The notes: generated by a model from the sequence alone, not told the origin. A DNA stretch of 64,000 nucleotides from Delphinapterus leucas (GCF_002288925.2 NW_022098069.1:84290755-84354754); one strand, 5' to 3'. Numbered from the stretch's first letter, positions 48,729 to 59,119 are shown. Program-made: numbers and translations.

Positions 48729-48885
48729 TAAGCCCGGGGGCTTCGGTGTCGGTCAGACCTGGTTCTGGGCTCACCTTCTAGTTATCACCGGCCTTGGGCA
48801 TGCTACATCATGTCCCAGGCCTCAGTTTCCCTGTCTGTAAAATGGGTACATTACCACTGAACTCAGAGTTGTTCCTGGTCATGAA
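48729..48885 (+). repeat. MIR SINE, well preserved
   Basis: CAGACCTGGTTCTGGGCTCA, CAGGCCTCAGTTTCCCTGTC and TGTAAAATGGGTACATTACC. It directly follows the hAT fossil. Confidence 0.75.
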
Positions 48886-49265
48886 GCCAGGCCATGAGTG
48901 AAAGTCCAGCCTTTCTCAAGCACAGGACAGAGAAGGTGGCCCTCTGTTCTTGATTCCTGGGTCTGGGCTGTGGCCAGCAACCAGAGCCACACCCCTGCCG
49001 CCACGAGGGCCTGAGAGTACATGGGAGGCTAGGGCCAGGGGCCGACCCGTGTTCAGTTCCTGCTTCTTGTCTGAGACCCAGGAGACCCAGTTCTGGCTTC
49101 CCAGGCAGGGCTGAGATCCCCTGCTGTCAAACCCAGGTCGGGCCTGGAGCCCAGCAGAAAGACAAAGAGGGAAGGACAGCAGACGCCCAGCTGTCCCCTG
49201 TGCGCGTTCCCATTGACTGGACCAACAGGCCGGGGCAGCACCGGGGCAGAGGGAAGGAGCTGCAC

Positions 49266-49350
49266 GTATGTGATGCACGCACACACGTGTGCGCATGTAT
49301 GTCTTGTGTGTGCACGTGTGCACATGTGTGTGTGCACGTGTGTGCAGTAA
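49266..49350. repeat. Mixed CA/TG and CG alternating tract
   Basis: Alternating purine-pyrimidine steps ACACGTGTGCGCATGT and GTGTGCACGTGTGCACATGT. It lies about 200 bases upstream of the candidate SH3TC1 promoter. Confidence 0.85.
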
Positions 49351-49539
49351 GTGGAAGAGGAAGAGAGAGCAGAGCTGAGCTTGGCGGGGCAGCTGTCAGA
49401 CTTCCCCAATCCTGGCAGCTGAGGCGGTGTGGCCTCCACATCTGAGCCTGGATGCCGGGCCCTGGGCAGGCGGGGCAGGGCCTGGAGCTGGTCCAGGACG
49501 GAGCTAATGATCAACCAGCCCTTGGGGGCGGTGCAGCAG

Positions 49540-49719
49540 CGTGGGGCCTGCCTCTCTCCGGAGGCACGGGTGCAGGGAGGAAGTAGGGCAGGAAGAGGGG
49601 GCAGTGGCGGCCACTGTGCAGTCAGCTGGGCTGCGGGCGGTGGAGACGGCCCGCAGGGCGAGCCAGCGAGGAGCTGGGAGCGGCCGCCTGGCGCCGCGGT
49701 CCTGCAGAGCGGGGCGCAG
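49540..49719 (+). promoter_or_regulatory. SH3TC1: Candidate SH3TC1 promoter and untranslated exon 1
   Basis: This is a small GC- and CpG-rich block, the only one between 16 kb and the SH3TC1 coding exons that looks like a promoter. It ends with GGGGCGCAG followed by GTACGG, a usable splice donor at 49720. An untranslated exon is needed because the first coding exon begins with a splice acceptor. No TATA box is seen. GGGAGGAAGTAGG at about 49576 is an ETS/PU.1-type motif, which would suit a gene expressed in blood cells. The start of the exon is not defined. Confidence 0.45.
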
Positions 49720-50564
49720 GTACGGGGCGCAGGACGGGCGGGCGAGGACGGCCGAGCAGGCGTCGTCCACAGAGCTGGGTCTTGCCACGGTCGGATCTGA
49801 GCCGTCTTGCCTTTCACTTTCTTGGAGACTTTTCTGACCTTTTAGGATCGGGAGGGAGAAGGAGTGGAGTCTGGGGAGGCCCGAAGGCTGTGGGCACTGG
49901 TTAGCGGACTCCCGGGCAGAGCTCTGGGAGCACCCTGTGCTGGCTGGCAGCCATGGCCCCAGTGATGATGTCAGGGGTGACAAAGCACAGTCGCTCCCGT
50001 GATCTCGCTTGTCCCCCACTTCACGCAGGCAGCCAGCCAGCGCGTCCCGAAGGTCTGGCCAGGACGCAGGAACATCACCAGCAAGCAGGGTTCCGGGTCT
50101 AGGGGGCCTCAAGTGGGCCTCCACCCTGGGTTGACGCCACCTCTGGGAGACATCACATGTGTCCCGGCCCGGGTGGCGCTGTAGCTGTGACCTGGCCACT
50201 CTGAGGTCACTGCCCCTGGGCCTCTTCTCCATCAACAAATGGGACGAGTGCCTTGACCAGGGGCCCCAACCGGAAGGTTCTAGGGGAAACCCAGACCCAA
50301 GGCTTCAGAGCACCAGGTCCTGCCCTGGGTGTGTGGTCCCAGCACATCACTGAGACCCTACCCCGGCCTGCAGTGACCCCCGGCCCCCTCCGCTGGGAGC
50401 CCCAAGCCCTGTCTGTGGGAGTTTCCTAGAGATGACAGATGGCAAAGCCACACTGGCGGGAGTTAGTGTTGCGGGTCCCTTGGGGCGTAGCCTCCCACGG
50501 GGCGGGGGGCTGGGTACGGGAGGCCGTGCTGTGGCTGAGCTTGTGGATAGAGGCATAGCCGTAG

Positions 50565-50612
50565 AGGGTGTGCTCAGGTTCAGGGTGGGGTGTGCTCAGG
50601 TTCAGGGTGGGT
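50565..50612. repeat. Two-copy 22-base tandem repeat
   Basis: GGTGTGCTCAGGTTCAGGGT occurs twice back to back. Confidence 0.8.
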
Positions 50613-50674
50613 GTCGAGGGCTGGACTCAGACCCTCCTGGGTTTAGATCCCACCAGAGCCGCCCCGCCCGGGCT

Positions 50675-50775
50675 GAGTCAGCACAGCTGCTCACGGAGCC
50701 CTCATGGCTCCTCTGTGAAATGGGCCCAGCGCTTGCTCCTGCAGGCCGTCATGAGGACTAAGCGGGGACACTTAG
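50675..50775 (+). repeat. MIR SINE remnant
   Basis: GGCTCCTCTGTGAAATGGGC and GGCCGTCATGAGGACTAAGC. Confidence 0.5.
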
Positions 50776-50914
50776 CGCTGCGGGGCGGTGGCTCCCGACA
50801 ATGACAAGGCTTCCTGTATCCGGTGTTGAGCCGGCGTCTGAGGCCTGAGGTCACTTAATCCTCCTCCCAAAACGCCAACTTTACGGCAGAGAAATTCAAG
50901 GCACGGGGGACCCA

Positions 50915-51530
50915 GGGCGACTACTGTCCTGAGGCTGCCATAACAGAGGGCCACAAACTGGGGGCTTCTAACCACAGAAGTTAATTCTCCGCCAGTTCCG
51001 GAGGCTGGAAGTCTGAAGCCCAGGTGTGGGGAGGGTGCCCCCCTCCCGGGGGGGTGGGCTCTGAGGGAGGGTCCTTCAGCTCTTGGCCGCTGCAGGCGAC
51101 CCTGGGCTCGTGGGGCGCATCGCCCTGGCCTCCGGCTCCATCTTCACACAGCATCCCAGGTGTGTCTGTGTCCCTCCTCTTCTTATAAGGACCCCAGGCA
51201 TGCAGGGACACCTCGGTCCTGTGTGACCTCATCCTAACCTCACCTGCAAAGACCCTGTTTCCAAATAAGGTCCCCTGGGCTTCCCTGGTGGCACAGTTGT
51301 TGACAGTCCGCCTGCCGATGCAGGGGACACGGGTTCGTGCCCCGGTCCGGGAAGATCCCACATGCTGCGGAGCGGCTGGGCCCGTGAGCCATGGCCGCTG
51401 AGCCTGCGCGTCCGGAGCCTGTGCTCAGGCTGCAACAGTGAGAGGTCCGCGTACCGCAAATAAGGTCACCTTCTGAGGTTAGCGGTGGACATGACTTTGG
51501 GGGTGCACTGGTCACCCCAGTACAGGGGGT
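50915..51530 (-). mobile_element. MaLR/MLT1-like LTR remnant, split by a SINE
   Basis: Reverse copy: TGAGGCTGCCATAACAGAGG, CAGTTCCGGAGGCTGGAAGT and CTTCTTATAAGGACC. The CHR-2 SINE at 51262-51467 interrupts it and a short remnant follows. Confidence 0.6.
51262..51467 (+). mobile_element. CHR-2-type cetacean SINE inside an LTR
   Basis: Forward orientation with an exact 11-base target duplication CAAATAAGGTC at 51262-51272 and 51457-51467. It splits a MaLR-like LTR. It has almost no A-tail of its own. Confidence 0.94.
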
Positions 51531-52894
51531 GACCAGACAACCCTCAAGAGGTGCTTCTTGGTGAGGTGGACGAGGTCTGCATAGCCCTCGAGGCATTTGT
51601 TCAGCACGGGTCCAGAGAAAGCTCTGGCCAGACCTCCCCAAACCATCTCTTGCCTTTGTCCAGCTCACATTTATTAAACGCAGCTGTAACCCAGGAGCAC
51701 CAGCCTTTAATCCCTTGACCTCCTTGTAGGTCGTGTTTTTGTTCTCATTCCCTGGTGGGTAAACTGAGGCACGGGGCGCTGTTCTGGTGCCAAACTCCCG
51801 TCCCCTGGGTTTGGGTGTTGGCTGGGACCTGGGGCCTGTTGCTGACGCATCGGGTGGCCCAACAGTGAACAGAGCAAAGGGGCCAGAGGCCATAGGGGAG
51901 GACAGTCCCTGAGTCTCCGCAGGGCCGCCCGTGGGGGCTCTGGACACCCGCCAGGCTGCGGGCTGGGCGGCCCCTCCTGCAGTCAGGAGCCGGCAGCCTG
52001 TTGGGTTGAGCAAGGCTATTTTAGGACCCAGCAGGGAGGGACCCTCCCAGGGAGACAGAGCCCACTTCCTCATGCGGGCTGTGACCAGGAACCCCACGCT
52101 TGCGACTGTCACCGGCAGCCCTGCCTGATGGGCAGGTCCCTCATCAAGCAAGTGGGAAGTCCCCTGAGCCCCGAAGCCTTCTGTTTTCTCAGGAAACCGG
52201 CCCTGAGCTGCTGGGGGCAGGCCTGTGGGGCAGGGACGCAGGCGCTGATGGGCTGGTCCTGACTCCTGGGCGGAGGCGGGGACAAGAGTCAGACGTCCTG
52301 GGTGTGGGTTGTGCAAGATGCCTGGCTGTAGAGAGGGGGGACGAGGACCCCGGCTGGGGGTTATAGAGACCCCACAAACAGGACCTGTGCGGGACAACGG
52401 GTCCAAGTGCCCTACTGAGATGCTTCAGAAGAGCAGAACAGCGGGGATAGCAGCCTGGCCTCCAAGCCACGTAGTCGCGTGCTTCCCGGTCCCGGCACCC
52501 ACCTGTGACCAGGCCACGGTGCCCTCGATGACAGGTGTGGGGCTCGCTGTTTTCAGAGTAAAGAGAGGAAGGAAAGAGACGATGGCTTGACTGGGGGCTG
52601 AGGAGGGCCAGACAGATGGAGCGGCACCCTGAAAAATGCCAGGAGGTCTTCGTGCGTGACAAGGGCGGGGACGGCCCCCAGGGACCAGGGCACGGGGAGT
52701 ACAAGGCACCAGGGCTTGAAATGACGTTGGACATTTAACAAAGGTTGCTGGAGAATTCTGCAGCAGTGCTGCGTTCCTGGAACCTGCCGGTCCATGCTGC
52801 TTCTTCCTCTGGCAAGGGAGCACCCTCTGGCCTCCTCCCTCCTCCCTGGGGGCGAGGGGCCGCCTAGAAGGGTAGCAGGGTGGGCATGGACAGG

Positions 52895-52985
52895 GGTGTG
52901 TGTGGGGGGATGTGAGTGTGTGAGAGAGTGTTAATGTGAGAATATATATATATGTGTGTGTGTGTGCAAGTGTGTGTGTGTAGGG
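52895..52985. repeat. (TG)n/(TA)n microsatellite
   Basis: TG repeats with an internal ATATATATAT run. Confidence 0.88.
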
Positions 52986-54661
52986 GGTTGAGTTGCCCAC
53001 CCCTCGGAGCCCAGCCCAGTTTTTCCATCTGTAGAACGGGGTGATGTCCTTTCCCCGCCGGCTGCAGTGAACCTGGCTGAGGCACCTGGTGCATGCAGGT
53101 GTTGACAAATACTTGTGTCTGAGGCCCTCTGGGAGCCTGTGGAGACTCGCCACCACTCTGGAACAGCCTTGGGTCCGTAGTTCTGAAGAAAATACTCCTT
53201 GCTGGGTCTGACGGAGGTCCAGCTTCCCTGATCCTGGTGAAAATTAGAGGCAGGGAAGTGAACCCAAGGCCCCCCACCGCAGGTCCCACCTCCACTCTCT
53301 CCTCCTCTGTCCTTTCTGCACAAATACAGGAACGAAACTTCCAAGGGATAGAACGCAGCCCTTCTCAGGGTTTAAGACGCTCTGGTGGCTCCTCTGTGCA
53401 TTCACGGGGTGCTCAGTGCTGTGCCCCCCGCAACCCTGCGTGCCCCGTGTCCTCTGCCCCAGCCCCCAGCCCCCAGTCCCCAGCCCCGAGGTGACGTGAC
53501 AGCTGCCGCCATCCGCCCCCACATCTCCTGCCCATTCTCTGCTGCAGGAAGCGAGTGGAGCTGGGAGGCCGGCCAGGGGCTCTCGGGGTTGTGCAGGCCC
53601 AGTGGGTTCTGAGCCCCATGCTCCTCACCAGCGTCCTCTGGTATCTGCTGGGCCCCCTGTTCCCCAGCACCCACCGCAGGACGGGGTGTGGGTCTGGAGG
53701 AGGCCACACCTGCTCTCCAGTTTGCAGTTTTGTCCCCAGGAAAGGGGCTCAGAGGTGTGCTCTCCTGTCTCCCTGTGCGTTCCTCTCTGTGCAGAGGGAA
53801 TTCTTGCTGGCCTGGTCGGGGTTTGGGGTTGAACCCTCCCAGCTCTTCATCAGAGAACAGAGACCTGACAAGAGGACCTTCCCTTGCACTTGCTTCCCGG
53901 CCTTGCTGTTGCCCACCTCCGTGTGAGTGAGCAGGGCCATTCCTGTCCCCTCTGTCCCTGAGGTGGAAACAGAGGGGGGAGTAGTTGACTCCCGTCCTTG
54001 TGGATGGGGGCAGCGGCTCTGCCTCTGTGCCTCAGCCCCCGGCCCAGGCTGCACACCCGCCCTCCCTGTCACCTGTGCCTGGAAGGGGCTCCGTGTGCTG
54101 CTGTGTCCTCTAATTGGTGACCAAACCCCAGACCCTGGGAGCACCGTCTGTCGGGTCGGAAAGGCCCTCACTCCTCTCTGGCCCCAGGAAAGAGTGGTGC
54201 ATAATGACTGGCTCTTGGGGGGAGGCCCAAGGGCACCCCGGGAGTGGGGAGCGGTCTCTGGTTCCTCCCCGGCCACTTCCTCCTTTCCCTCCCTCTGCCA
54301 CCTGCTTCTTCCCCTCACGGGGCAGCGTGGGACCTGGCCCATTTCCTGCAAAACTGGACGGGGTGCAGGCCTCTTCCAGTGAGAGAGACGGGGCCCACTG
54401 AAGCCCCCAGGACGCAGGCTTAGTTATAAGGAGCAGCAGGACCCCCTGGGAATCCGAGGCTGGAGTCACAGCCCAGCTGAGCCCCGTATGAAATGGAGCT
54501 GCGTATTCTTCTTTCAGGAGATGCTCTGTCTTTGGGGGAGTCTGTCCCTCCCAGCCCTCGCTGGGTGGGAGGTGCAGTGGGCTTATCTCTAAACCACGGT
54601 CCCAGGATGTCCCAAGAGGACACCTGCTCTGTTCCCTGTTCCCACACGGCCTTTATTGCTT

Positions 54662-55010
54662 CCATGTCGCGCTCGTTGCAGTGCCCAGGCTTCTCGTTGC
54701 TGTGGCTTCCCTTGCTGCAGAGCACGGGCTCTAGTCACGCGGGGTTCAGTAGTTGTGGCACACGGGCTTTAGCAGTTGTGGCACACGGGCTCAGTAGCTG
54801 TGGCTCGCGGGCTCTAGAGCACAGGCTCAGTAGTTGTGGCACACGGGCTCAGTAGTTGTGGCTCGCGGGCTCTAGAGCGCAGGCTCAGTAGTTGTGGCGC
54901 ACGGGCTTAGTTGCTCCGCGTCATGTGGGATCTTCCCGGACCAGGGTTCGAACCCGTGTCCCCTGCATTGGCAGGCGGCTTCTTAACCCCTGCGCCACCA
55001 GGCGAGCCCC
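54662..55010 (-). mobile_element. CHR-2-type SINE with a 58-base internal duplication
   Basis: Reverse orientation, lacking the poly(T) end. Units at about 54774-54830 and 54831-54888 repeat the TTGTGGCACACGGGCTC to GCAGGCTCAG block in tandem. No target duplication found. Confidence 0.88.
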
Positions 55011-55352
55011 GGTGGGAACGTTTTGAGCAGCCTGCAGGTGCCAGGATCTGAGCTACTTCCTCGGGGTCTGTTGATGAGCAAGAATGGCCCCTACCGCCCA
55101 CAGGGACTCTTCCAGCTGGAAGCGAACGTAGGCGCGTGTCTCCAACAGAGTCTTCCAGGCGGACTGTGCTGTTTGGAGGGGAAGTGGCCGGTGAGCAGAG
55201 CTCTGGAAGGATGCTCAAGGGTCCACCAGGCAAAGAGGCGGCGTTCTCTCCTCTTGACCCCAGCTCTGGCGGCAGCATCCGTGCTGGTGCCGGCCGCCTG
55301 TCTTCTTAGAGAGGTCCCCACTGCTGACCCCTGCACTCTCTTCTCTCCACAG

Positions 55353-55516
55353 AGGCCAGCGCTGAGGCCACTGCGTCATGGAGGGCCCGACGGGGAGGGG
55401 GCCCGTGGGGCCCCCGGGAGGCAGCGGTGGCCGCGAGGTCCAGAGAGCGGGAGCGAGTGCGTCAGCCGTCTGGGGGCGAGCAGGGCCTGAGGAGGCCAAG
55501 GCTACCGTGGGAAGCG
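55353..55516 (+). CDS. SH3TC1: SH3TC1 first coding exon
   Basis: The acceptor is a pyrimidine tract ending CCACAG at 55352 and the donor GTGAGT begins at 55517. Translation starts at ATG 55378, which has G at -3 and G at +4. A TGA at 55363-55365 lies in frame upstream within the same exon, so this ATG is the only start available in this exon. It encodes 46 residues plus one base, rich in Gly, Pro and Ala, with the segments GRGPVGP and AGPEEAKA, which match the SH3TC1 N-terminus as I recall it. SH3TC1 is an SH3 plus TPR-repeat protein, little studied. Its paralogue SH3TC2 acts in Rab11-dependent endosomal recycling and is mutated in Charcot-Marie-Tooth disease type 4C. The SH3 and TPR domains lie beyond the right edge. 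The human N-terminus may be a few residues longer, and I cannot check that here. Confidence 0.85.
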
Positions 55517-56159
55517 GTGAGTGCAGCGTGCGTCCACCCTGCCGTCCACCGCACCCAGGATGCCGCTGGACGCCTGCACTGTCAGTGCTTGTGCTGAAGG
55601 AGGGTGCGTCCAGTGAGCGTTTACGACAGATGGGGGCCCACCTGGTGCTTCTCCAGGGCGCGGCGGGAGGGGCAGGGGTTGGAACCTCTCGAAATGCAGC
55701 TTTGGGTGCCCACAGTTCTGCTTTGTCCTTGGAGGTGAGTCCCGGGGATTCCTCAGGACGGGGCTTCCCTCATTCTTCCAGGAGGGCAAACCAAGGCCCA
55801 GGGAGGGGAAGGAAGCAGGGCCTGGGCCAGGCCCCGGGCAGGATTACTTCCTGAACAGTGGAGGATGAGGGGTGTGACAAGGGCAGAGCCGTCTCCCACC
55901 CGACCTGCCCATGTGCGCGCGAGAGGGGCTGTGCCGGGAGCAGGGCTGGGCCACGTGACGTGGAAACCCGAGGGGTGGCCTAGGAGATCTCCAGGACCCC
56001 TCTCCCTAACTTCTTGGGTCCTGGAGGCGAGGAGGGAAGGGCGGGGGGAAGACTGAGGTGGGCCCAGGCCCCTCCCCGAGCCCGGGACAGCCTGTCCTCC
56101 TGTCCGTCCCTGGGCTTCCCTTCGTCACATCGTCACCTTCAGCCTGGTCACCTGCTTAG

Positions 56160-56215
56160 TTGCCTCCAGGGCTCAGCACATAGCAGGTGCCCAATAAATA
56201 TTGGAATGACGAATG
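56160..56215 (+). repeat. L2 3' end in SH3TC1 intron
   Basis: GGGCTCAGCACATAGCAGGT then GCCCAATAAATATTGGAATG. Confidence 0.65.
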
Positions 56216-56759
56216 ATCGATGCTTTGGGAGAATGGAAACAAAGCCTCATACTCGGTGCCTGGCCCAGAGCTTGACGCCGTGCATGCTTGGCGATTAGAG
56301 GTATTTTTACACCTCTTTTCTTGGTCCTTCCGGGCGTAAGCGGAGATGGGAAAGGTCGGGGTGGCCTCGTGGGTGCTGACACCTGCCTGGACTGGGGATC
56401 CCACTGGGTCGGGTGCCCTCCAGAGCTCGCCAGCACGCCACAGAGGAGCTGGGTTCCGCCGGATGCATGGTGGCCGGACCAGCCTCCCGCACGGCAGCCC
56501 AGCCCAGGAGGGGCCGTGAGTCCTAGAGCACGGGGATTCCTGCCGTCGGTGCCGCGGCCGAGCCAGAAGCATTCTGACCGTGTTGCCAAGTGTTTCCTGC
56601 CCCACAGCACAGCTGGCATTGGCTGGCATTGGGGTGGACCTGTGAGCCCAGGCAGCGGGGTCTGGGAACCCCTCCTGTCTTCCTGGGCTCTCTGGCCCCG
56701 AGTAGCCAAGTGGCCAGTGGACTCTCACCCCATCCACCCAGAGCCCCTTCCCGTTTCAG

Positions 56760-57960
56760 CTTCTTTTGCAAATTGACAACAAAAGTCACAAGAAATAATA
56801 TAAATAATTCCCATGTACCCCACCCAGGTTCCTCAAATGTTGACATTTTACTACGCTTGCCTTCTCTCTTTCTGCATTTACTGATCTATTTATATTTCAG
56901 GACAGTTTAAGAGTAAACTGCAGACATGATGCCCCTTTAACCCCCAGTGCTTTGGCGTGTGTGTTTCCTCAAACCAGGACCTGCTCGTACAGAACCATTG
57001 TGCAATTTTTTCAAACTTCCAACTCTCCTGGTTTAAACAACACCATTATCTAATCTACAGACGGACCTCACTCCCATCCTGCCATCTGTCCCCGTAATGT
57101 CCTTTCCACCAAAGAAAACCCTGGTCAGGCTCTGCATTCTGTGGCCATGTGCCTGTGGAGCTTTCTAACCTGGAGGTTGATACTTTGAAGATTCTGGGCC
57201 AGGTATATTCTGTAGAACGTTTGGGTACAGCTCAGTTCAAGCGTGCCTGTTTTTTCAGGATTGCAGGCAGACACTCTGGGCAGAAATACCGCAGAAGTGT
57301 TCGGTTCCTCTCCGTGCGGCCGACCAGGAGACCTCGATGTCCATTTGTCTGGTCCCTGGTGACGTTCACGGCTCACGTCCATCACTTGATTAAGGAGATG
57401 TTTGACAGCGTAAATATCACTGTCAAAGTCACGCTTCTTCCCTTTGTCATGAGTAAGGAGCCCGTGGGAAGATACTTGGGGACTTTGTGACTAGCCAGCT
57501 CCTCTGGTCCTGATCAAGCACTAGTTTTATCTTCCGTGCAAGGTTCTCCACTGAAACCATAACATTACGATGGTTGCTAAGTGGTGACTCTCTAATGCTG
57601 CGTTCTTTTGACATTTGTTGATGGACCTTCCACGGAAAAGAAGAGCTGTCCCCTCTCCCCAGGTATTCATTGATTTATTTTAGCGTGGGTGGGCTCAGAG
57701 GTCTTTATTTCATTCTCTGAACTCTATCAGTTGCCGTCATTATTTATTTTGTTGTTCATATTGCCCCCGATTTGGTCTTGCGATGCATCTCCAGCATCCT
57801 GTGAGCACGTCCTACTTTCTGGGACAAAAAGAGGCTCACGTCTCATCTCTGCTCTCCCTGTCGCAGCCCTGGAATCGACCGTTCCTCAAGGAGCCCTGGC
57901 TTCTCAGCGGGAGGACAGTCCTCAAAGCCAAGATCTGGGTGCTGTGCCCTTGTTCGGATT
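56760..57960 (-). mobile_element. Old L1M-type element in reverse
   Basis: Contains the same old L1 region as the 36-38 kb element: TTATCTAATCTACAGA, AATGTCCTTT, TACCGCAGAAGTGTT and CCTCAAGGAGCCCTGGCTTC. The open frames within it are not genes. Confidence 0.6.
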
Positions 57961-58439
57961 TGACAGGCATTTCTGAGCCCCCACTCTGGGGATGCAGAAC
58001 AAGGAAGGGCTGGACATGGGCTCTGACCACACAGGCTTAGGGCTGGTATAACGTAGGTGGGGAGAGAGCAGAAATGAGCCTATTGTTTTGCACGGTCCAA
58101 GGCCAACGTGGCAGCATCGTGCCCACGGCTGAGCGGTTACTTCCCCGGGGTGAAGAAGCTGCAGTGAGGTTCAGCACCGTCTCTTGGAGCCACAGGTGTT
58201 TCCAGATCAGATCCCCTTTGATCTGAAGGCCCTGATTGCTCATCCCATTGTACAGATGAGAACCGAGCAGGGCAGAGACGGGTGTGTGCGTGGAGGGGCC
58301 TGGCCAAGATGCAGACTGGGAGCTGGCTTTCCGGCTGGGGGCTGGGGGTAGGGACAACCAGCAGAGGACCGGCCTCACAGGCCAGTCAAAATCAGGATGC
58401 AGCCCCATCTGCCACAGACCCCGAGTTCCCCCTGGGCTG

Positions 58440-58507
58440 TCACCTCTCCCCTGTGGTCAACAGAGTAAAGGCCCCCAAAGAAGTCGACATTCTAGTCCCC
58501 AGAACCT

Positions 58508-58554
<47 letters not shown>

Positions 58555-58870
58555 ACCTCCGCGGCCAAAGAGACTTTGCAAAGGGGATTAAGGATCGTGA
58601 GACGGGAAGGTTATCCTGGGGTCAGAGTCACAGAGAGGTTGGAGATGCTGTGCTTTGGGGATGGAGGAGGGGCCTCGAGCCAAGGAATGCGGACCCCTCT
58701 GGAAGCTGGAGAAGCAAGGACACAGATTCTCTCCTGGAGCCTCCAGAAGAAAGGAACCAGCCCTGCCCACACCTTGTTTTGTCCCAGCAAGACCCTTCTC
58801 AAACCCCAGAACAGCAAGATAACACTGTGTTGTTTCCAGAAGCTTCTAGGCTAGGGTAATTAGTAACGAC
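58440..58870 (+). mobile_element. MaLR/MLT1-like LTR remnant with internal CA repeat
   Basis: Forward copy beginning TAAAGGCCCCCAAAG, with GGTTATCCTGGGGTCAG, GCCTCCAGAAGAAAGG and CACCTTG. A (GC)n(CA)n microsatellite has grown within it. Confidence 0.55.
58509..58551. repeat. (GC)n(CA)n microsatellite
   Basis: GCGCGCGC followed by about 19 CA units, inside the MaLR-like LTR. Confidence 0.92.
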
Positions 58871-59029
58871 ACAGTAGGAGACTCATAGCCTCCGACCTTG
58901 CTGGGCTTTGTGACCCTGGAGGAAGGGTGTGAACGGTGGTTTATACGGGTGTGGACATACCTTTCTTCTGGAAATACCTGGGGGTTGGCGCCTGTAGCTG
59001 AGAGCTGCCTGTTCTCTCCTTAATCACAG

Positions 59030-59119
59030 GATCCTGCTCTGATACAGATGCTGCTGCCCCTGGCGTTTCTCCACCGGCTGCTAGGCCCTCTCCTGGCCAG
59101 ATGGGCTCCTACCCCACAG
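59030..59119 (+). CDS. SH3TC1: SH3TC1 coding exon 2 (short, variable)
   Basis: A 90-base exon lies between TTAATCACAG (ending 59029) and a weaker GTAGAC donor at 59120. It is phase 1 at both ends, so including or skipping it keeps the frame. It encodes about 30 low-complexity residues rich in Ala, Pro and Ser and ends GQMGSYPT. That end resembles the QMGVYPT stretch that precedes DLTLQLL in the human protein as I remember it. The exon has no open frame long enough to stand out and was found by splice phase and that short motif. The direct splice from exon 1 to exon 3 is also in frame (Gly-Ser-Asp-Leu), so this may be an alternative cassette. Confidence 0.7.

Larger units (their letters stand above)
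15951..49430. other. ABLIM2-SH3TC1 intergenic region
   Basis: No exon with credible coding content was found on either strand. The region is a mosaic of SINEs, L1 fragments, MIR, L2 and hAT remnants, listed separately, and unique sequence. Stretches where I see nothing nameable include 18.4-19.48, 22.0-22.6, 23.1-25.9, 30.2-31.3, 33.5-34.2, 41.4-43.4 and 46.6-47.2 kb. The open frames in this region are short, GC-driven or L1-derived. Confidence 0.7.
49720..55352 (+). other. SH3TC1: SH3TC1 proposed 5'UTR intron
   Basis: This is the interval between the candidate untranslated exon and the first coding exon. It holds a reversed MaLR-like LTR split by a SINE (50.9-51.53 kb), a TG-rich microsatellite near 52.9 kb, a C/CAG-rich run near 53.46 kb, a second SINE with an internal duplication (54.66-55.01 kb) and short MIR pieces. 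The long antisense open frame at 51240-52406 runs through the SINE and LTR and is not a gene. In 49.8-50.2, 51.6-52.85 and 53.5-54.6 kb I see nothing specific. Confidence 0.5.
55517..59029 (+). other. SH3TC1: SH3TC1 intron between coding exons 1 and 2
   Basis: It contains an L2 3' end (about 56160-56215), an old antisense L1M fragment (about 56760-57960) and a MaLR-like LTR with an internal CA repeat (about 58440-58870). The rest, including 55.5-56.1 kb, shows nothing definite. Confidence 0.8.

Noticed and set aside
51240..52406. 388-codon minus-strand open frame
   Set aside because: It runs through a CHR-2 SINE and a MaLR-like LTR into GC-rich sequence. No family resemblance and no splice support.
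56160..56215. Possible miR-95-type hairpin, since miR-95 is L2-derived and sits in an ABLIM2 intron in human
   Set aside because: The sequence is an ordinary L2 3' end on the SH3TC1 side. It lacks the mature miR-95 sequence, and the true locus would lie far to the left of this window.
57149..57490. 113-codon frame that looks protein-like
   Set aside because: Lies within an antisense old L1M 3' region.
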